Positions 15,190-21,740 are shown, counted from the first letter of the stretch. The stretch is 34,942 bases of DNA from Candidatus Pacearchaeota archaeon (GCA_018303825.1 JAGVXK010000011.1:1-34942), one strand, 5' to 3'. The notes: generated by a model not told the origin, from the sequence alone. Numbers and translations are program-made.

Positions 15190-15864
15190 ATGCTTTTTGG
15201 AAGAAAAAATAAGAAAAATAAAGAAGAATGCCCTAATTGTAAGTCTGATTTAGAAAAAGAATTCAGCTTCTGCCCTTATTGCGGTCTTTCATTAATAGAC
15301 AAAGAAAGAGAAATGAGAGAATTTGGAATGCTTGGAAGAGCTGATTTCGCAGACAAAACATCATCAAATACTTATTTGGCTCAATCAGGTGGTTTCTCTG
15401 ACAAAATAATTTCATCGATTGTCAATTCTTTGATGAAAAACTTAGACAGGCAATTCAAAGATATGGACAAAGAAATTGCAAATGCAGAAATAAAGCCAAT
15501 GCGAAATAGATTCAGCATAAGAATTGGCCCAAAAACAACAAACAAAAACATTGAAGAAAAGCCAAAGGCAGCAACTTCAAGAAAAGGCCCTAGCCAGGAG
15601 CAGATGAGAAAAATCTCTACTCTGCCAAGAAAATCAGCAAATACAAATGTAAAAAGGCTCGGAAATAAAATTATCTATGAATTAGGAATGCAGGGAATTA
15701 AGTCCCCTGAAGACATCTTTGTTTCAAAGTTGGAAAATGGATATGAAATTAAAGCAATTTCCGACAAACATGTTTATGTTAACACCATCCCATTAGACCT
15801 TCCGGTAAAAACATTCAAGTTAGAAAAGGACAAGATTAGTGTTGAATTTAAGACAGAATACTAA
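15190..15864 (+). CDS. Zinc-ribbon protein with alpha-crystallin/CS-like C-terminal domain
   Basis: The N-terminus is a zinc ribbon (CPNC at 14-17, CPYC about 14 residues later). A long hydrophilic linker follows (about residues 45-150). The C-terminal 70 residues (GNKIIYELGMQGIKSPEDIFVSKLENGYEIKAISDKHVYVNTIPL...KTFKLEKDKISVEFK) follow the beta-strand pattern of Hsp20/CS domains, including the final strand of alternating hydrophobics. Proteins of this layout are common in Woesearchaeota-type genomes, without assigned function; a chaperone-like or protein-binding role is an inference. Cytosolic; monocistronic with a strong TATA box. Confidence 0.65.
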   Translation: MLFGRKNKKNKEECPNCKSDLEKEFSFCPYCGLSLIDKEREMREFGMLGRADFADKTSSNTYLAQSGGFSDKIISSIVNSLMKNLDRQFKDMDKEIANAEIKPMRNRFSIRIGPKTTNKNIEEKPKAATSRKGPSQEQMRKISTLPRKSANTNVKRLGNKIIYELGMQGIKSPEDIFVSKLENGYEIKAISDKHVYVNTIPLDLPVKTFKLEKDKISVEFKTEY

Positions 15865-15883
15865 TTACATAAACACATAAAAA

Positions 15884-15891
15884 TTTAAATA
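15884..15891 (+). promoter_or_regulatory. TATA box, ORF at 15913
   Basis: Perfect TTTAAATA centred 25.5 bp before the ATG at 15913. Confidence 0.55.
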
Positions 15892-15912
15892 ACGCTGGGT
15901 TTTAGAAATTAA

Positions 15913-16147
15913 ATGCGAAAGATAATCAATGCTGATAAGGTCATTGGCAGGATAGTATATGTCTTTTGATAGAGAACTATCAGAATATGAATCGGTTATT
16001 AGGGCAGGTCATAAAATAGATTTATTTGAATTTCCACCAACGAGTCCGCAAAGTGCATATGATTGTAAATACCCTAAAAAATTAAAAGAAAGCACAAAGA
16101 TTCAAAGATTCAAAAATCAAAAACATCATGCGCCGTCTGGGAATTGA
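15913..16147 (+). pseudogene. Frame-disrupted small ORF running into tRNA-Gly
   Basis: A promoter-linked ATG (15913) opens an 18-codon frame (MRKIINADKVIGRIVYVF) that stops at 15967-15969. The +1 frame, which has an ATG at 15959, continues as DRELSEYESVIRAGHKIDLFEF and ends at 16147, inside the tRNA-Gly gene on the other strand. A +1 shift in the TTTT run near 15963-15966 would join both frames. The end inside a tRNA argues for a truncated or decaying gene rather than an intact one. I do not recognise the protein. Confidence 0.35.
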
Positions 16148-16200
16148 ACCCAGCCGTAAACCTTGGGAAGGTTTCATACTAGCCGATATATGAACGGCGC
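16129..16200 (-). tRNA. tRNA-Gly (CCC)
   Basis: The acceptor stem GCGCCGT/ACGGCGC, anticodon stem AAACC/GGTTT with loop TTCCCAA (anticodon CCC), and T arm CTGGG-TTCAATT-CCCAG fold correctly. The discriminator is A, and CCA is not encoded. Length is 72 nt with no intron. The D stem is short and AU-rich. It begins 4 nt after the VKOR stop codon on the same strand. A minus-strand TATA-like TTTAAATC at 16227-16234 lies about 30 bp upstream, so it may have its own promoter inside the VKOR gene. Confidence 0.92.
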
Positions 16201-16204
16201 CTAA

Positions 16205-16648
16205 TTATCTAAAATAGCTCTTTATTGATTTAAAGTCTTTTTTATACTTAAAACACTCATAAACAGACAAAGCAAAAATAATAATCATTATTGAATCTAT
16301 AATCATACAGCTTAAGCATATCTTCCCCAATTTAAAAAGCTGGATATAAATAAACCACAAGGAGCCAACGACCCCTATAAGATTGGTGATTACGAAATAA
16401 GGGTAAAAGTCCCTGTGCCTTAGCGCAAATGAATAAACTAAAAGCAAAAGAACAAAAGCAATTACTCCGATTAGGCTGACTTCAATTCCAAATATCTCCC
16501 CATATATTGATTTCTGAACCCCCTCGCAATCTGACTTTAGAATGCAAAGTGCACCACCTATCTCAACAGCCAAATACGACATGAAGGAAAGAAGAATATT
16601 TACAATTATTAAAATCAATATAATATTGTGAATTGCCTTTTGATTCAT
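16205..16648 (-). CDS. VKOR-family membrane thiol oxidoreductase
   Basis: This is a four-helix membrane protein of the vitamin K epoxide reductase family, which reoxidises an extracytoplasmic thioredoxin-like partner and passes electrons to quinone, driving disulfide formation in exported proteins. The loop cysteines C35 and C41 (LCILKSDCEG) and active-site CLSC (C111-C114, GKICLSCMIID) are present, as is the family Ser after GIEV (SLIG). The length (147 aa) fits a minimal VKOR without a fused thioredoxin domain. The partner DsbA-like protein is not in this window. The start at 16648 is chosen because TTTAATAA (16670-16677, minus strand) lies 25.5 bp upstream; an in-frame start three codons earlier is possible. 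Confidence 0.9.
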   Translation of the reverse strand: MNQKAIHNIILILIIVNILLSFMSYLAVEIGGALCILKSDCEGVQKSIYGEIFGIEVSLIGVIAFVLLLLVYSFALRHRDFYPYFVITNLIGVVGSLWFIYIQLFKLGKICLSCMIIDSIMIIIFALSVYECFKYKKDFKSIKSYFR

Positions 16649-16669
16649 AAAAACCAATTATAAAACAAG

Positions 16670-16677
16670 TTTAATAA
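16670..16677 (-). promoter_or_regulatory. TATA box, VKOR gene
   Basis: Minus-strand TTATTAAA centred 25.5 bp before the ATG at 16648, just downstream of tRNA-Ile. Confidence 0.5.
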
Positions 16678-16695
16678 CCTTTTCTAATGAGAAAG

Positions 16696-16769
16696 TGGTC
16701 GTGCCAGGATTTGAACCTGGGACCCCTGCCTTATCAGAGCAGTATTCTACCGAGCTGAACTACACGACC
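16696..16769 (-). tRNA. tRNA-Ile (GAT)
   Basis: The acceptor GGTCGTG/CACGACC, anticodon stem CTGCT/GGCAG with loop CTGATAA (anticodon GAT), T arm CCAGG-TTCAAAT-CCTGG and discriminator A give a complete 74-nt tRNA without intron or encoded CCA. A minus-strand TATTTAAA-type box (16794-16801) lies 28 bp upstream and overlaps the end of the endonuclease gene. Confidence 0.95.
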
Positions 16770-16792
16770 TTAAAATAGGGTGATTTAATTTG

Positions 16793-17464
16793 TTATTTAA
16801 AGCTTTGTGTAAACTTAAGATGTTTAATTGAATGTTTAGGGTTTTGGGGCTTGACAACTTTCATAAATAAATCAAACATCTCTACACCGCGAATGACAAC
16901 TGCATAAGAATCCTTTTGTCCTCCTTTTTTAACGAATTTTTCTTTATACATTGTTGCTCTCAACCCCAATTCATTAAAATTTTCTTTTAACTGACTCGCC
17001 AAAGGAAAAGATATCGTTTTTATCTCCAATCTAGGATATAATTTTCCATTCTTCTTCTCTAAATAAACACATCCATCTGTGTCAAATATGCCTCTTAAAA
17101 CTGCAGCCCTAAGAACACCATTTTTCAAAAAAATCTTAGGAATTTCTATGCTTGTCTTTGGTCCAGTTGGTAAACCTAATTTCTCTTTAAGTTTTACTAG
17201 TTCATTGCTCCAAATTTGAAAACCAAACACTCTTGTTGAAGACATTTCTCTTAAACTTATATCAATTCCATAAAGTTTCTTGAAAATAGGCTTCACTCCT
17301 TCAATATAATGCTGTTTATCGTCTTCTATATGCCCTCTAAGTAGTTGGTATATTCCTTTTTTCACCCCCTGATTATTATAATAACTCATGCTTCCATCCC
17401 CAATATGCCAACCAGTCTCTTCAGCTAACTCTTCAGTTATATTGCTAGGAAATTTTTCTATTTC
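16793..17464 (-). CDS. LAGLIDADG homing-endonuclease-like protein without its own start
   Basis: Two LAGLIDADG-type helices are visible: ELAEETGWHIGDGSM near the N-terminus and VLRGIFDTDGCVYL about 120 residues later. This is the layout of a single-chain DNA endonuclease in which the acidic residue of each motif binds metal. The first ATG (17389) lies inside the first motif; the open frame reaches back to 17470 without any ATG, GTG or TTG. The frame is entered by a +1 shift from the DUF2080-like gene at its A7-TGA end, or by a one-base loss in A7, which would give a fusion of about 275 aa. No host intron or intein surrounds it; it is free-standing beside tRNA-Ile. If only 17389 is used the enzyme loses motif 1 and is probably inactive. 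Confidence 0.7.
   Translation of the reverse strand, partial: EIEKFPSNITEELAEETGWHIGDGSMSYYNNQGVKKGIYQLLRGHIEDDKQHYIEGVKPIFKKLYGIDISLREMSSTRVFGFQIWSNELVKLKEKLGLPTGPKTSIEIPKIFLKNGVLRAAVLRGIFDTDGCVYLEKKNGKLYPRLEIKTISFPLASQLKENFNELGLRATMYKEKFVKKGGQKDSYAVVIRGVEMFDLFMKVVKPQNPKHSIKHLKFTQSFK
16794..16801 (-). promoter_or_regulatory. TATA box, tRNA-Ile
   Basis: TTTAAATA on the minus strand, centred 28.5 bp before the 5' end of tRNA-Ile and overlapping the last codons of the LAGLIDADG gene. Confidence 0.55.
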
Positions 17465-17621
17465 ATTTTTTTAATATAACTAAATAAACATCTCTATCAA
17501 GATATTCTTTTGGGCAATCAACTTTCGCACTTGTCCCAAACTTAGTAACATTTCTTTTGAAAAATCCTTCCACATTTTTTATAGATATTTTTGTTGAGTG
17601 GACAATTTTTACTTTTTTCAT
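17463..17621 (-). CDS. DUF2080-like (transposase-associated) small protein, 52 aa
   Basis: This gene is 52 codons long with a perfect TATA box 25.5 bp upstream. The C-terminal part, KFGTSAKVDCPKEYLDRDVYLVIL, fits the short AbrB-like pattern of DUF2080 proteins, which in archaea accompany transposases and related mobile genes. Its last codons are AAA AAA TGA, and the endonuclease frame continues from the same spot one base over. It may be the N-terminal part of the endonuclease polypeptide or a separate accessory gene. No transposase is seen nearby. Confidence 0.6.
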   Translation of the reverse strand: MKKVKIVHSTKISIKNVEGFFKRNVTKFGTSAKVDCPKEYLDRDVYLVILKK

Positions 17622-17642
17622 ATATCTTATAGATATCTTAAA

Positions 17643-17650
17643 TATTTAAA
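17643..17650 (-). promoter_or_regulatory. TATA box, DUF2080/endonuclease unit
   Basis: TTTAAATA on the minus strand, centred 25.5 bp before the ATG at 17621. Confidence 0.65.
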
Positions 17651-17699
17651 CTTTCCTAATTACAATTCTCATACAACCAACCCCTATTTTTTCATACAC

Positions 17700-17707
17700 T
17701 TTAAAAA
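17700..17707 (+). promoter_or_regulatory. TATA box, signal peptidase gene
   Basis: TTTAAAAA centred 25.5 bp before the ATG at 17729. Confidence 0.65.
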
Positions 17708-17728
17708 CCCCTATAAATATATAGATAA

Positions 17729-18319
17729 ATGAACTTGAAAGAGCAAATAAAAAAATTCTGGAATTTTTTAAAGGAAGACACCTGGCAATCCTGGTTGGTC
17801 TCCCTAATCTTATTAATAGTCATAATCAAATTTATTTTCTTTCCATTGATGTCTTTATTAACAGGAACTCCTCTGCCTCTTGTTGTTGTAGAATCCTGCT
17901 CAATGTATCATGAATCGGACTTCAACACCTGGTGGAATTCAAATGCAGGATGGTATGAGGCAAGGAACATAACAAAAGAACAATTCAAATCATTCTCGTT
18001 GAAATATGGTTTCAATAAAGGAGATATTCTCTTTGTTACCGGAAGAGGCACCCCACATATAGGAAATGTTATAATATTCAAGGCAGAATCAAAATATCCT
18101 ATAATTCATAGAGTTATTTCTCTTTCTCCTCTCGAAACAAAGGGAGACCATAATTCGGGACAATTGACAATGGCAAGTTACGGAGTTGATGAAACTAATA
18201 TAGACAAAAATGGCATAGTGGGATATGCAAGGTTCAAGGTTGTTCCTCTTCTCGGCTGGGTAAAACTCATCTTCTTCGAGCCCCTAAAGCCCGCGAACGA
18301 AAAAGGCTTCTGCAGGTAA
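17729..18319 (+). CDS. Signal peptidase I (S26, archaeal/SEC11 type)
   Basis: This enzyme cleaves signal peptides from secreted proteins at the outer face of the membrane. One N-terminal membrane segment (about 22-44, WLVSLILLIVIIKFIFFPL) anchors it. The catalytic Ser is S58 (VESCSMYH). The usual bacterial Lys is replaced by His, H127 (YPIIHRVI), as in ER and archaeal enzymes, and the supporting Asp is D140 (TKGDHNSGQ). An insertion of about 35 residues (60-95) between the Ser and the next strand is longer than in many homologues. The protein ends with a hydrophobic stretch (VPLLGWVKLIFFEPL) that may be a second membrane-associated segment. It probably processes the surface proteins encoded in this window. 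Confidence 0.9.
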   Translation: MNLKEQIKKFWNFLKEDTWQSWLVSLILLIVIIKFIFFPLMSLLTGTPLPLVVVESCSMYHESDFNTWWNSNAGWYEARNITKEQFKSFSLKYGFNKGDILFVTGRGTPHIGNVIIFKAESKYPIIHRVISLSPLETKGDHNSGQLTMASYGVDETNIDKNGIVGYARFKVVPLLGWVKLIFFEPLKPANEKGFCR

Positions 18320-18584
18320 AACGCTAAAAGTACAGACAACTTTATTTGTAATAAAAAATCAAATTCTATAATATCCAATAGATTATTATTTAAAATACTA
18401 ATTATAATACTCCTATCATCAGTAAAAATTAAAATTAATTAGTTGCAGATAAATAACTGCTGATTATCCTTAAACTGTCTTAATTTATGAACATTATATA
18501 ATTCCATTAATTCTGACAAAGAAGCATCCAGCAAAAGGCTTAAAAACCTCAAATGGATAGGTAGAAGATATCTTTTTTAATAAA

Positions 18585-18893
18585 ATGGAATTTTGCGTTA
18601 GATGCGGGGGGATGATTCTTGTTACAGAAGGCAAGGCTGCTTGTGTTAGCTGTGGCAAGAAACTGGATAAAAAACCAAAGATAGAATCCTTCGAAAAAAT
18701 GGAAAAGGCAGAGGAAATCGCAGTTGTAAACGAAGATGCTGGAGTTGTCTATCCTGAAGTTGACATGACCTGCCCAAAATGTAAAAACAAGAAGGCATAC
18801 TTCTGGACCCTGCAGACAAGGTCAAGCGACGAATCAGAAACCAAATTCTACAAATGCACGAAATGCAAGCACACCTGGAGAAAATATCGTTAA
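18585..18893 (+). CDS. tfs: Transcription elongation factor S (TFS/RPB9-RPC11 like)
   Basis: This factor stimulates transcript cleavage by archaeal RNA polymerase to rescue backtracked complexes. It has two zinc ribbons: N-terminal CVRC...CVSC and C-terminal CPKC...CTKC. The catalytic loop LQTRSSDESETKFYKC contains the essential Asp-Glu pair, and the protein ends HTWRKYR as is typical for the family. At 102 aa it has the normal length. Unlike most genes here, the best TATA-like box (TTAAAAA, 18540-18546) lies 42 bp upstream, so this mRNA should have a short leader of about 16 nt. Confidence 0.95.
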   Translation: MEFCVRCGGMILVTEGKAACVSCGKKLDKKPKIESFEKMEKAEEIAVVNEDAGVVYPEVDMTCPKCKNKKAYFWTLQTRSSDESETKFYKCTKCKHTWRKYR

Positions 18894-18916
18894 CAATACC
18901 TATAAGAAACTTAAAG

Positions 18917-19651
18917 TTATTTATTTTTTAGATATTTCTTTAACTCTCTGATATATCTTTTTCTAACTTGCTTATTCTTTGTTGGACGGTATCGTAAATA
19001 AATCGTTTTTTGCAACAGATTGTTATTAGTCCCTTTATCTTTCAATGCTTTCCAAGACGGAGGAATAGTTTTTCCTTTTAGACGTTTTTCCCAATAAAAT
19101 AGATGTGATACTTGTTTTGTCAATTGGCTAAATCCAAACTCTCCTTTCTCATACAAGTTTATAAACCGATCCTGAATTGCTTGTTTTAAGTCGTCATATA
19201 TTTTTTTATCTGTTCTCACCTTGAAATTAATTGCATTCAGACGTTTTCCGTAAACTATTTTATGGTAAGGTAAAAGAACTGTAAAATGATCTGGTTTTCC
19301 TTGAAAATTTCCAAACTTAAGTTTTTTTAGTCTTTTATTAGAAGACAACTCCCCAATCCAAATAGGTAAGAATTCCACTGGTTTTAACCATTCTTTATTC
19401 TGATCCCTAATATTCTTAATCACTTTTATTACCTTCTTATTTTTTATTATGGGAACAACGTTAATATCGCTTTTTTTGCCTAATTCCCGAAAAACAAAAC
19501 TTCCCTTAACGTAAATTGACTCAATATCTTTCATAAAATTCTGCCGTTTTATCCAATTCAAGGCTTTTTCTAACGCTTTGATATATCTTACCTCTTGTTT
19601 GTTTTTATTTTTCCAAGATTTCCAAAATTCATAATTAACTTCCTCTTTCAT
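18917..19651 (-). CDS. Nucleotidyltransferase-fold protein, 244 aa
   Basis: Residues about 44-69 (SIYVKGSFVFRELGKKSDINVVPII) match the pol-beta nucleotidyltransferase signature GS(x10)DxD, but the second acidic residue is Asn (D62, N64). The rest is basic and helical (KQAIQDRFINLYEKGEFGFSQL; Lys/Arg-rich C-terminus), suggesting nucleic acid binding. I do not recognise the subfamily; it could be an inactive or altered-metal nucleotidyltransferase. The ATG at 19651 fits a TTAAAAG box (19673-19679, minus strand); a GTG seven codons upstream is the alternative. It lies divergently from the MntA-HepT unit, but no functional link is shown. Confidence 0.55.
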   Translation of the reverse strand: MKEEVNYEFWKSWKNKNKQEVRYIKALEKALNWIKRQNFMKDIESIYVKGSFVFRELGKKSDINVVPIIKNKKVIKVIKNIRDQNKEWLKPVEFLPIWIGELSSNKRLKKLKFGNFQGKPDHFTVLLPYHKIVYGKRLNAINFKVRTDKKIYDDLKQAIQDRFINLYEKGEFGFSQLTKQVSHLFYWEKRLKGKTIPPSWKALKDKGTNNNLLQKTIYLRYRPTKNKQVRKRYIRELKKYLKNK

Positions 19652-19672
19652 AAGACCCAAAAGCCTTTTCAC

Positions 19673-19679
19673 CTTTTAA
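19673..19679 (-). promoter_or_regulatory. TATA-like box, gene at 19651
   Basis: TTAAAAG on the minus strand, centred 25 bp before the ATG at 19651. Confidence 0.45.
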
Positions 19680-19796
19680 CCTTTTCCAAAAGCTCATAGA
19701 TATTTGAAATTATATTTGGAGAAAGTATCGCTGATAAAAGTTAGAATGTGCTTAACTTATTTGTAAAAAACCTGATGATTGTTTAGCATATAAATC

Positions 19797-19804
19797 TTTA
19801 AAAT
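19797..19804 (+). promoter_or_regulatory. TATA box, ORF at 19826
   Basis: TTTAAAAT centred 25.5 bp before the ATG at 19826. Confidence 0.45.
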
Positions 19805-19825
19805 ATTGTAAAGTCTTCGTTTCTA

Positions 19826-19993
19826 ATGTCAGATAAAAGAATAGTGCTTCGCCAAGCAGAGTATGTATATCCTGAAAAATCATTAAGCACTTATTTATAT
19901 CCACAAGCCTTAAAAACTTCTAAACTCAATCAGTATAATGAACAAAGAACTACTTGTTATAAAGAAGCAAATAACACCAATATTGCGAGAGTA
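19826..19993 (+). CDS. Possible 55-codon ORF overlapping mntA
   Basis: The frame starts MSDKRIVLRQAEYVYPEKSL and runs out of frame into mntA, stopping at 19991-19993. Only the promoter spacing supports it. The first 35 codons look protein-like; the part overlapping mntA does not. It may be a gene remnant or an upstream ORF of the toxin-antitoxin unit. I do not recognise it. Confidence 0.25.
19910..19916 (+). promoter_or_regulatory. TATA box, mntA-hepT
   Basis: TTAAAAA centred 25 bp before the mntA ATG at 19938. Confidence 0.55.
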
Positions 19994-20225
19994 TAGAGTT
20001 ACCAAGGCAGGGATATTTGGTAGTTATGCGCGAGGGGAACAAAATAAGAAAAGTGATATAGATATTTTAGTAAAAATTGACAATGAAACGGATTTAATAG
20101 AATTAATAAGGCTTAGAACCAAGCTTCAGAGAATGATAAAGAAAAAGGTTGATATAGTCGAATATGGAAGTATAAGAAAAAAGATAAAAAATTCAATCCT
20201 AAATGATGAAATCCAGATATTATAA
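19938..20225 (+). CDS. mntA: MntA-type minimal nucleotidyltransferase antitoxin
   Basis: This is a 95-aa minimal nucleotidyltransferase. GIFGSYARGEQNKKSDIDILV gives the GS motif (G28, S29) and paired acids D40 and D42, and KVDIVEY supplies the third acid (D72), so the active site looks complete. MntA proteins neutralise HepT toxins by adding AMP to a Tyr next to the HepT active site. The gene directly precedes hepT and overlaps its frame by a few bases, the standard order for this system. Leaderless start predicted. Confidence 0.9.
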   Translation: MNKELLVIKKQITPILREYRVTKAGIFGSYARGEQNKKSDIDILVKIDNETDLIELIRLRTKLQRMIKKKVDIVEYGSIRKKIKNSILNDEIQIL

Positions 20226-20557
20226 AAAGATACTACAAACTTTATCTTAACGATATAAAAGAGAGTGTACAGCAGATAGAAGAATATACAAAAAATATGT
20301 CTCAAGAAGAATTTAGTAAAAATAAGAAAACGCAAGACGCAGTTATAAGGAGATTAGAAATAATGGGTGAGGCAAGTAGAAATATTCCTAGAGCCTTAAA
20401 AGAAAAAAACAAGCCTGTTCCATTGTTTGATATGTCCCAATTCAGAGATTTTATATCTCATTCGTATTTTAATCTTGGTTTGGAAACAATATGGAAGACA
20501 GTAAAAGAAAAAATACCTCAAATAAAGGAAAGTTTAAAAAAGATAGATTTGGTTTAA
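20222..20557 (+). CDS. hepT: HepT-type HEPN toxin (RNase), start codon ATA
   Basis: This is a HEPN-domain toxin. The active-site motif RDFISHSY gives R75, H80 and the Y82 that MntA modifies in characterised systems (R-x4-H-x-Y). The family-like N-terminal helix (KRYYKLYLNDIKESVQQIEEYTKNMSQEEF) is in frame but lies upstream of the first ATG (20297). At the position where homologues begin M-K-R-x-Y, the codon is ATA (20222), overlapping the mntA stop. From ATA the protein is 111 aa, the normal HepT length; from the ATG it is 86 aa and lacks helix 1. Either ATA is used as a weak start, which would limit toxin, or the toxin has lost its start. The downstream T-rich stretch may terminate the unit. 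Confidence 0.8.
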   Translation: MKRYYKLYLNDIKESVQQIEEYTKNMSQEEFSKNKKTQDAVIRRLEIMGEASRNIPRALKEKNKPVPLFDMSQFRDFISHSYFNLGLETIWKTVKEKIPQIKESLKKIDLV

Positions 20558-20565
20558 TAAAATCG

Positions 20566-20590
20566 CTTCTCCTTTTCTTTTTAATTTCTT
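20566..20590 (+). terminator. T-rich terminator candidate after hepT
   Basis: A pyrimidine tract, mostly T, beginning 9 bp after the hepT stop. T-tracts of this kind terminate archaeal transcription. Confidence 0.4.
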
Positions 20591-20708
20591 AAAACAACAT
20601 TAGGTAAAACCCGTATACATTTTGCATACTCTTATTTAATATTTATATCTTAGGTTTAATTTCCATATATATCAACAACTGGCACTTGAACATGCCAAAA
20701 AGGTAAAG

Positions 20709-20858
20709 TGGCCCCGAAGGGATTTGAACCCTCGACACCTGGATCACTCCTACATCTATTCTTGTAGGTATTATAGTTCTCTGCCTACCTAGAGTTTCTC
20801 TTTCAAAGAGAAACTGTAGTAAGAGTCCAGTGCTCTGGCCAGACTGAGCTACGAGGCC
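20709..20858 (-). tRNA. tRNA-Lys (CTT) with a 75-nt intron
   Basis: Exon 1 (20858-20820) and exon 2 (20744-20709) give a 75-nt tRNA: acceptor GGCCTCG/CGGGGCC, anticodon stem CTGGA/TCCAG with loop CTCTTAA (anticodon CTT), T arm GAGGG-TTCAAAT-CCCTT and discriminator A. The intron sits at the canonical position 37/38. A TTTTAAAA-type box around 20881-20890 on the minus strand is about 28 bp upstream. Confidence 0.93.
20745..20819 (-). other. Archaeal tRNA intron with bulge-helix-bulge
   Basis: A canonical hBHBh' motif can be drawn: central helix CTCT/GGAG, 3-nt bulges TA^C and TG^A (cut after the second base), inner helix TACA/TGTA, outer helix the anticodon stem. The intron also contains a perfect 10-bp hairpin (AGTTTCTCTT, TGA, AAGAGAAACT) and a GTAGG/CCTAC stem. 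It is substrate for the archaeal splicing endonuclease. No ORF. Confidence 0.9.
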
Positions 20859-20927
20859 ACAACTAATTACTCCAAAAAGAGTTTTTAAAACTATTGAACT
20901 AGAACAAAACAAAAGAATATCTTTTGT

Positions 20928-21194
20928 TTAGCCAATCAATCTTCTGACGTTATCTATGTTTTCGGCAATTTCCTGGCCCTTCTTTGTTAACTTGATAAGC
21001 TTTATTCTTCCCTTCTTCTCAAACACAACAAGTCCAAGGCTTTCCAAGCTCTGAAGAATCTTAACTGCATGAGAATACGTGCAGTCAACTTCCTTGGCAA
21101 GTATGCTTCCATACCTCGCTCTGGACATCTTTCTCAAAGCTACAAGCATTAATGCTGGCTTTCTTCTAAAAAACACGTCAAAGTTATCTTTCAT
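20928..21194 (-). CDS. Winged helix-turn-helix regulator, 88 aa
   Basis: This small DNA-binding protein has the winged-helix pattern: a first helix (FFRRKPALMLVALRKM), a helix-turn-helix (RARYGSILAKEVDCTYSHAVKILQSLESLGLV) and a wing (FEKKGRIKLIKLTKKG), followed by a C-terminal helix. It resembles MarR/TrmB-like single-domain archaeal regulators. The start at 21194 (MKDNFDVFF) gives an 11-bp overlap with the upstream DUF5678-like gene, implying coupled translation; an ATG at 21212 is also in frame. Its target is unknown, though the coupled gene is a natural candidate partner. Confidence 0.8.
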   Translation of the reverse strand: MKDNFDVFFRRKPALMLVALRKMSRARYGSILAKEVDCTYSHAVKILQSLESLGLVVFEKKGRIKLIKLTKKGQEIAENIDNVRRLIG

Positions 21195-21468
21195 GGCACA
21201 CCACCGATACATCTGCCATTTGTTCAGAATCGGGATTCAAAACACCATCGACTGTAGAAAATAATACAAACCTATCCGGACTAACCATTACATCGTGCGA
21301 TAATTTATCTGCGAGCTCCCCACGACTTTTACCTCTCGCAATCACACCAATGTCTTCCAATACAGCAATGTAATCATTATTATATTTGATCCTCAACTCA
21401 TTTGCATTTTGCTCAACATATTTTCTGGCTTTTCTTATGCCTTCGCGATATTTTTTATCTAATGTCAT
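21184..21468 (-). CDS. DUF5678-like small protein, 94 aa
   Basis: The central stretch NNDYIAVLEDIGVIARGKSRGELADKL followed by SPDRFVLFSTVD fits the pattern of DUF5678 proteins (a strand, then 'VIARGK', a helix, then 'P..F.LFS'), a common small archaeal family of unknown function that often neighbours regulators. The N-terminal helix is charged (KKYREGIRKARKYVEQNANELR). It overlaps the downstream winged-helix gene by 11 bp. No canonical TATA box is seen at 25 bp, but the upstream 50 bp is very AT-rich. Confidence 0.6.
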   Translation of the reverse strand: MTLDKKYREGIRKARKYVEQNANELRIKYNNDYIAVLEDIGVIARGKSRGELADKLSHDVMVSPDRFVLFSTVDGVLNPDSEQMADVSVVCHER

Positions 21469-21740
21469 CTTATTCCCTTAATATATATAATCGAACCTAT
21501 ATATTAAAGTTACCATATCGCTTTTAAACCTTGTGGATGATTTGTTATCTAAGAAAGTAACAAAATATAATCTACATTCTTGAGTAAATAATCTCTGCTG
21601 TTAAAAATAATGACAACATTTACAGAAGCTGAAAAGTGAAACAACAAATATGTGATATAACTATTACTAAATAATAGATATCGAAAAATATCAATGCTAT
21701 TTTATGCCAAAATGATTAAAATTAAAAAATCAATATTAAA

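Noticed and set aside
16696..16769. tRNA-Ile intron as host of the neighbouring homing endonuclease
   Set aside because: tRNA-Ile is uninterrupted and the endonuclease lies outside it.
20643..20912. 89-codon reverse ORF
   Set aside because: It covers the intron-containing tRNA-Lys gene, which is a complete structure.
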